64,000 nucleotides of DNA, taken from Pseudomonas baetica. GTDB lineage: Bacteria > Pseudomonadota > Gammaproteobacteria > Pseudomonadales > Pseudomonadaceae. The notes below the pieces were generated by a model, which was not told the origin of the DNA, did not search any database, and worked only from the letters and a program-made list of their open reading frames with translations. The stretch spans positions 1 to 64,000 of the forward strand of contig NZ_JAIHLQ010000016.1 in the NCBI RefSeq assembly GCF_019733355.1. Reading direction: 5' to 3'. Of this stretch, positions 60,637-64,000 are shown piece after piece; positions within the stretch are counted from its first letter, which is position 1, and each line of letters starts with the position of its first letter. Both the position numbers and the translations under genes were made by a program.

Positions 60637-61454
60637 ATGAGGCGCGGCAACAACCCATCCGTTTTTTGCTCAGTGACATGGACGGCACACTGTTGCTGCC
60701 AGATCACACATTGAGCCAGCGCACCATCGAGGCCGTTCGTTCATTGCGCGAGGCAGGCGTACTGTTCAGTCTCGCCACCGGGCGCCCACCCAAAGCCATG
60801 TTGCAGCAAATCGAGGCGTTGGGCGTCGATCTGCCGACGGCGGCGTTCAATGGCGGCACCATCGTCAATCCCGACGGCAGTCTGCTGGTGGCGCATTATC
60901 TTCCGGCCACCGCTGCGCTGACGGCACTGGCAACGTTCGCCGATCAGCCCGAGGTTGAAATCTGGGTGTTCAGTGGTGGCGACTGGTTACTCAAGGATCC
61001 GCACGGCCCGATGGTCCCGCGCGAACAGCATGGCCTGGGCTACCCACCGGTCGTGGTCGAGAGTTTCGAGCCGTATCTGGAGCGTATCGACAAGATCGTT
61101 GCCACCAGCAACAACACCGAACTGCTGATCGAACTGGAGGCGCGTTTGCTGCCCAGGGTTGAAGGCCAGGCACAGGTGTCGCGTTCGCAACCGGTGTATC
61201 TGGACGTCACGGCGCTGGAAGCTCACAAAGGGACTGCGCTGGCGACGATTGCCGCGCATCTTGGCATCCCGATGGAGCAGACGGCCGCGATTGGGGATGG
61301 TGGCAATGATCCGGCGATGTTCCATTGCGCAGGATTGTCGATTGCCATGGGGCAGGCGGAGGAGGCGGTGCGGCGTCAGGCTGATGTGGTCACTGCGCCG
61401 AACACCGAAGATGGCGTCGCCCAAGCGATCGAAAAATACATCCTGCCTCGCTGA
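60633..61454 (+). CDS. Cof-type HAD-IIB phosphatase
   Basis: 273 residues. Motif 1 is SDMDGTLL with Asp15 and Asp17, the conserved cap-domain region FNGGTIVNPDGSLL, Lys-containing HKGTAL, and the C-terminal GDGGNDPAMF near residue 223. Cof-type HADs dephosphorylate sugar phosphates and pyridoxal or flavin phosphates. Its ATG overlaps the zwf stop, so it is made together with the pentose-phosphate enzymes; a role on a sugar phosphate is plausible. Confidence 0.9.
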   Translation: MNEARQQPIRFLLSDMDGTLLLPDHTLSQRTIEAVRSLREAGVLFSLATGRPPKAMLQQIEALGVDLPTAAFNGGTIVNPDGSLLVAHYLPATAALTALATFADQPEVEIWVFSGGDWLLKDPHGPMVPREQHGLGYPPVVVESFEPYLERIDKIVATSNNTELLIELEARLLPRVEGQAQVSRSQPVYLDVTALEAHKGTALATIAAHLGIPMEQTAAIGDGGNDPAMFHCAGLSIAMGQAEEAVRRQADVVTAPNTEDGVAQAIEKYILPR

Positions 61455-61470
61455 TTCACGCATTAAAAAA

Positions 61471-61557
61471 GTGGGAGTGGGCTTGCTCGCGAAGAGGCCG
61501 TGTCAGTCAACGTATCGTCGAATGACACACCGCTTTCGCGAGCAAGCCCGCTCCCAC
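61471..61557. repeat. Intact REP pair
   Basis: GTGGGAGTGGGCTTGCTCGC at the left and its inverse GCGAGCAAGCCCGCTCCCAC at the right, enclosing about 45 bp with ACGTATCGTCGAATGACAC. It lies between the HAD phosphatase and nhaB, converging genes. Confidence 0.92.
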
Positions 61558-61570
61558 ATCAGTTATGTGT

Positions 61571-63073
61571 TTACAGCCAGTAGCTGACGGCGTACCAGCC
61601 CAGGGAACCCATCACAACGGTGTAAGGCACTGCCATCCACACCATTCGGCCATAAGACAGACGCACCAGCGGTGCAATTGCCGAGGTCAGCAGGAACAGA
61701 AACGCTGCCTGACCATTCGGTGTCGCAACACTCGGCAAATTGGTGCCGGTGTTGATCGCAATCGCCAGCGTCTCAAAGTGCTCGCGGGTCATGTGCCCAG
61801 CCAGGAATGCCTGTTTCACTTCGGTGATGTAAATGGTTGCCACGAACACGTTGTCACTGATCGCCGAAAGCACGCCATTGGCAATGAACAACATGCCCGG
61901 TTGCTGGTCGGCCGGCAGCGCCAGCACCCACTCGATCAGCGGCGCAAACAAGTGTTGATCGTGAATCACCGCGACCACGGCAAAGAACACCACCAGCAAG
62001 GCAGTGAACGGCATAGCGTCCTTGAACGCGCTGCCCAGACGATGCTCATCGGTGATCCCGGTAAACGCGGTGATCAACACGATCACCATCAGGCCGATCA
62101 GGCCCACTTCCGCGACATGGAAAGCCAGCCCGGCAATCAGGATCAGCGCGGCGGCGCCTTGCACCAGCAGGGCGGCGCGTTGGCGATTCGTGCGCTTGGC
62201 GTTGTCCTCGGCGGCATAGTTGGCGAGTACGGCGCGCACGTTCTCCGGCAGCAGTGTGCCGTACCCGAACCAGCGCAGCTTCTCCAGCAAAACGCAGGTC
62301 ACAAGACCTGCCACCAGCACTGGCACGGATACCGGGGCGACTTTCAAGAAGAACTCGGCGAAGTGCCAGCCCATTTCATGGCCGATCAGCAGGTTCTGTG
62401 GCTCGCCGACCAATGTGCAGACGCCACCCAGCGCCGTGCCCACCGCGCCGTGCATCAACAGACTGCGCAGGAACTCGCGGAACTGTTCCAGATCGTCATG
62501 TTGCAGGGGGGGCAAGTGTTGGTCGTCATTGATTTCACTGTCCTGCCGTGGATCGTTGCCCGAGGCAACCCGGTGGTAGACCGCGTAGAAACCGACACCC
62601 GCGCTGATGATCACCGCTGTGACGGTCAATGCATCGAGAAACGCTGAAAGAAACGCCGACAGGAAGCAGAACATCAGAGACAGCAGCGCTTTTGAACGTA
62701 CGCCCAATAACAGCCGCGAAAACAGAAACAGCAGCAGGTCCTTCATGAAGTAAATGCCGGCCACCATGAACATCAGTAGCAAGATCACCGGAAAGTTGTG
62801 CACCAACTCATCATAGAGTGCCTGCGGCGTGGTCATCTTCAGCAGCAGGGCTTCAATCAGCAATAAACCGCCGGGCATCAACGGATAACACTTGAGGGCC
62901 ATGGCCAGGGTAAAGATGAACTCGATCACCAGCAGCCAGCCAGCCGCGACGGGGCCAGCAGTGAACAGCACGACAGCATTAAGGATCAGGAATCCAACGA
63001 TGGTCGCTTTATACCAGCGTGGTGAATGCCCTAGAAAGTTATGCGCGAACGCCTGGGCCATTGAACCGGACAT
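61571..63073 (-). CDS. nhaB: Na+/H+ antiporter NhaB
   Basis: 500 residues from the ATG at 63073 (AAGGAGC site). The hydrophobic profile and the segments FMVAGIYFMKDLLLFLFSRL, SAFLDALTVTAVIISAG and NVFVATIYITEVKQAF match the NhaB family; the last contains the acidic residue important for ion binding. It exchanges sodium for protons at the inner membrane. It is a single gene unit. Confidence 0.93.
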   Translation of the reverse strand: MSGSMAQAFAHNFLGHSPRWYKATIVGFLILNAVVLFTAGPVAAGWLLVIEFIFTLAMALKCYPLMPGGLLLIEALLLKMTTPQALYDELVHNFPVILLLMFMVAGIYFMKDLLLFLFSRLLLGVRSKALLSLMFCFLSAFLSAFLDALTVTAVIISAGVGFYAVYHRVASGNDPRQDSEINDDQHLPPLQHDDLEQFREFLRSLLMHGAVGTALGGVCTLVGEPQNLLIGHEMGWHFAEFFLKVAPVSVPVLVAGLVTCVLLEKLRWFGYGTLLPENVRAVLANYAAEDNAKRTNRQRAALLVQGAAALILIAGLAFHVAEVGLIGLMVIVLITAFTGITDEHRLGSAFKDAMPFTALLVVFFAVVAVIHDQHLFAPLIEWVLALPADQQPGMLFIANGVLSAISDNVFVATIYITEVKQAFLAGHMTREHFETLAIAINTGTNLPSVATPNGQAAFLFLLTSAIAPLVRLSYGRMVWMAVPYTVVMGSLGWYAVSYWL

Positions 63074-63134
63074 CGGTTGCTCCTTGTCTTGAGAAGCGCG
63101 CAAGTTGCCGGATGTGAGAACGAAGATCAAGCTC

Positions 63135-64000
63135 TTAGGCGTTCAGATACCGCGCGATCACGGCCCGGTAACGGCCATCCAGCGAATAACCACCGACGAG
63201 AATAGCGCCATCCGCTTGTAAGGCCAGTGAGTTTGCCGTGTCGAGACTGTGTCCCAGGCGGGTGCGCAGCCAGCCACTGCCATGGCCGAAGCTTGGGTCC
63301 AGGCAGCCATCGGCGTGGTAACGGGCCACGATGAAATCTGCTTCGACCCCGCCAATGGTTGCACCTGCGGCGATGATTCGGCCATCTGCCATGCGCTGGG
63401 CGGCGCTCCATTGGCAGCCGCTCGGACCGATGTCCAGCAGTTGCGGCTGGCCGTTATTGCGATGCAGGTCGGGGCGACCATTGGGGTGAAGGCTGAAGGC
63501 CAGGCAGCGAAGCGGGTCGAAACTGCTGCCGAAACAGTGCAGGGCGTCTTCGGATTCAAGGACCCGACTGATCTGCGCGCTTCTCCCATCAGCCTTGATT
63601 GCCATGAAGCCGTCTACTGCGAAGCGCTCGTCAAGGCGACCATCGGGCAGATAGCGCGCCAACAGACCTTCCTGGGGGAAATCGATTGAACCGCCCACCA
63701 CGATCCGCCCGTCTTCCTGCAGCAGTAGGCTACTGAGCCAGGTATTGAGCAACAGATGGCGGATCATCACGAAGCCGCGACCGTTGAAGGTTTCATCCAG
63801 GCTGGCGTCGGGTTTGAGTCGAATCAGCATGCCGGCATGGTCAGCGAGTTCGAAGTGGTGGTTGGCGATCAGCAGAATATGCCCGTCGGCCTGTACCGCT
63901 AAGTCGCAGGCCTCAGCACCCGGTACGCCCGGAGGCAGCCAGGGGTCACGGGAGCCCATGGACAAATCGCCCGGCAGGCATACAACTTTGCGGCCATTAT
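63135..64000 (-). CDS. Delta-60 repeat domain protein, C-terminal part (truncated by window edge)
   Basis: The frame stays open to position 64000, so the 5' end is outside the window. The visible part consists of repeats of about 55-60 residues built around QADGxILxxG and a DxxFGxxG turn (SLDETFNGRGFV, RLDERFAVDGFM, CLDPSFGHGSGW), the delta-60 pattern with beta-propeller character. No signal or membrane segment is seen in this part. Function unknown; such proteins are often secreted or surface-bound. Confidence 0.8.
   Translation of the reverse strand, partial: NGRKVVCLPGDLSMGSRDPWLPPGVPGAEACDLAVQADGHILLIANHHFELADHAGMLIRLKPDASLDETFNGRGFVMIRHLLLNTWLSSLLLQEDGRIVVGGSIDFPQEGLLARYLPDGRLDERFAVDGFMAIKADGRSAQISRVLESEDALHCFGSSFDPLRCLAFSLHPNGRPDLHRNNGQPQLLDIGPSGCQWSAAQRMADGRIIAAGATIGGVEADFIVARYHADGCLDPSFGHGSGWLRTRLGHSLDTANSLALQADGAILVGGYSLDGRYRAVIARYLNA

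Overview
The window reads as one stretch of a fluorescent Pseudomonas chromosome (P. fluorescens group). The signs are a GC-rich sequence with tightly packed genes, a glgA-treZ-malQ-treY-glgX trehalose/glycogen block in the Pseudomonas order, a PvdQ-type acylase, and the dispersed palindromic REP elements built on GCGAGCAAGCCCGC or GAGCTGCCG..GGCT that are typical of this group. No rRNA, tRNA, CRISPR array, transposase or phage gene was recognised.

Left end (1-3600): two tandem minus-strand paralogues of unknown function, the first cut by the window edge. Each has a 20-bp lux-box-like palindrome about 60 bp upstream. A PIG-L-family deacetylase paralogue follows; it has lost two predicted catalytic residues. 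From 3788 to 17664 lies one long minus-strand operon. Its first part is glgA, treZ, malQ, treY, a DUF2934 gene and glgX, which interconvert alpha-glucan and trehalose. Through overlapping or abutting stops and starts it runs into an acyl-CoA dehydrogenase, a PIG-L deacetylase, a NodS-like methyltransferase and a GT2 glycosyltransferase. This tail looks like a pathway for an N-modified amino-sugar glycan or glycolipid.

18254-24373 holds ordinary genes (a D-2-hydroxyacid dehydrogenase, a secreted alpha/beta hydrolase, YqaA- and DUF411-type proteins, a dCACHE chemoreceptor) and one small orphan protein. 24419-31469 is the most unusual block: a five-gene minus-strand operon encoding an MdfA-like exporter, a LuxE-like acyl-protein synthetase, a LuxC-like acyl reductase fused to a PaaK-like adenylation domain, a second free PaaK-like adenylating enzyme and a GNAT protein. 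It looks like a fatty-acid or aryl-acid activating and reducing pathway without luciferase. I do not recognise it as a described system.

31731-41362 carries small membrane proteins, a Fur-like DNA-binding domain without a metal-binding domain, pvdQ under a PvdS-like promoter, an orphan FecR, and a 1618-residue toxin-like protein with four internal repeats and a C-terminal M35-like HExxH region. 41574-57862 is mostly metabolic and housekeeping: dpkA, DUF883, two LysR regulators, a nitrilase, an NCS2 purine permease, a polyamine-type binding protein with an agmatinase-family enzyme, zapE, GNATs, a TonB-dependent siderophore receptor with a Fur-box candidate, and cptA. The right end has a coupled gnd-zwf-HAD phosphatase operon, nhaB, and a delta-60-repeat protein cut by the window edge.

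All functions are inferred from reading protein sequences and motifs by eye. No database search was run.
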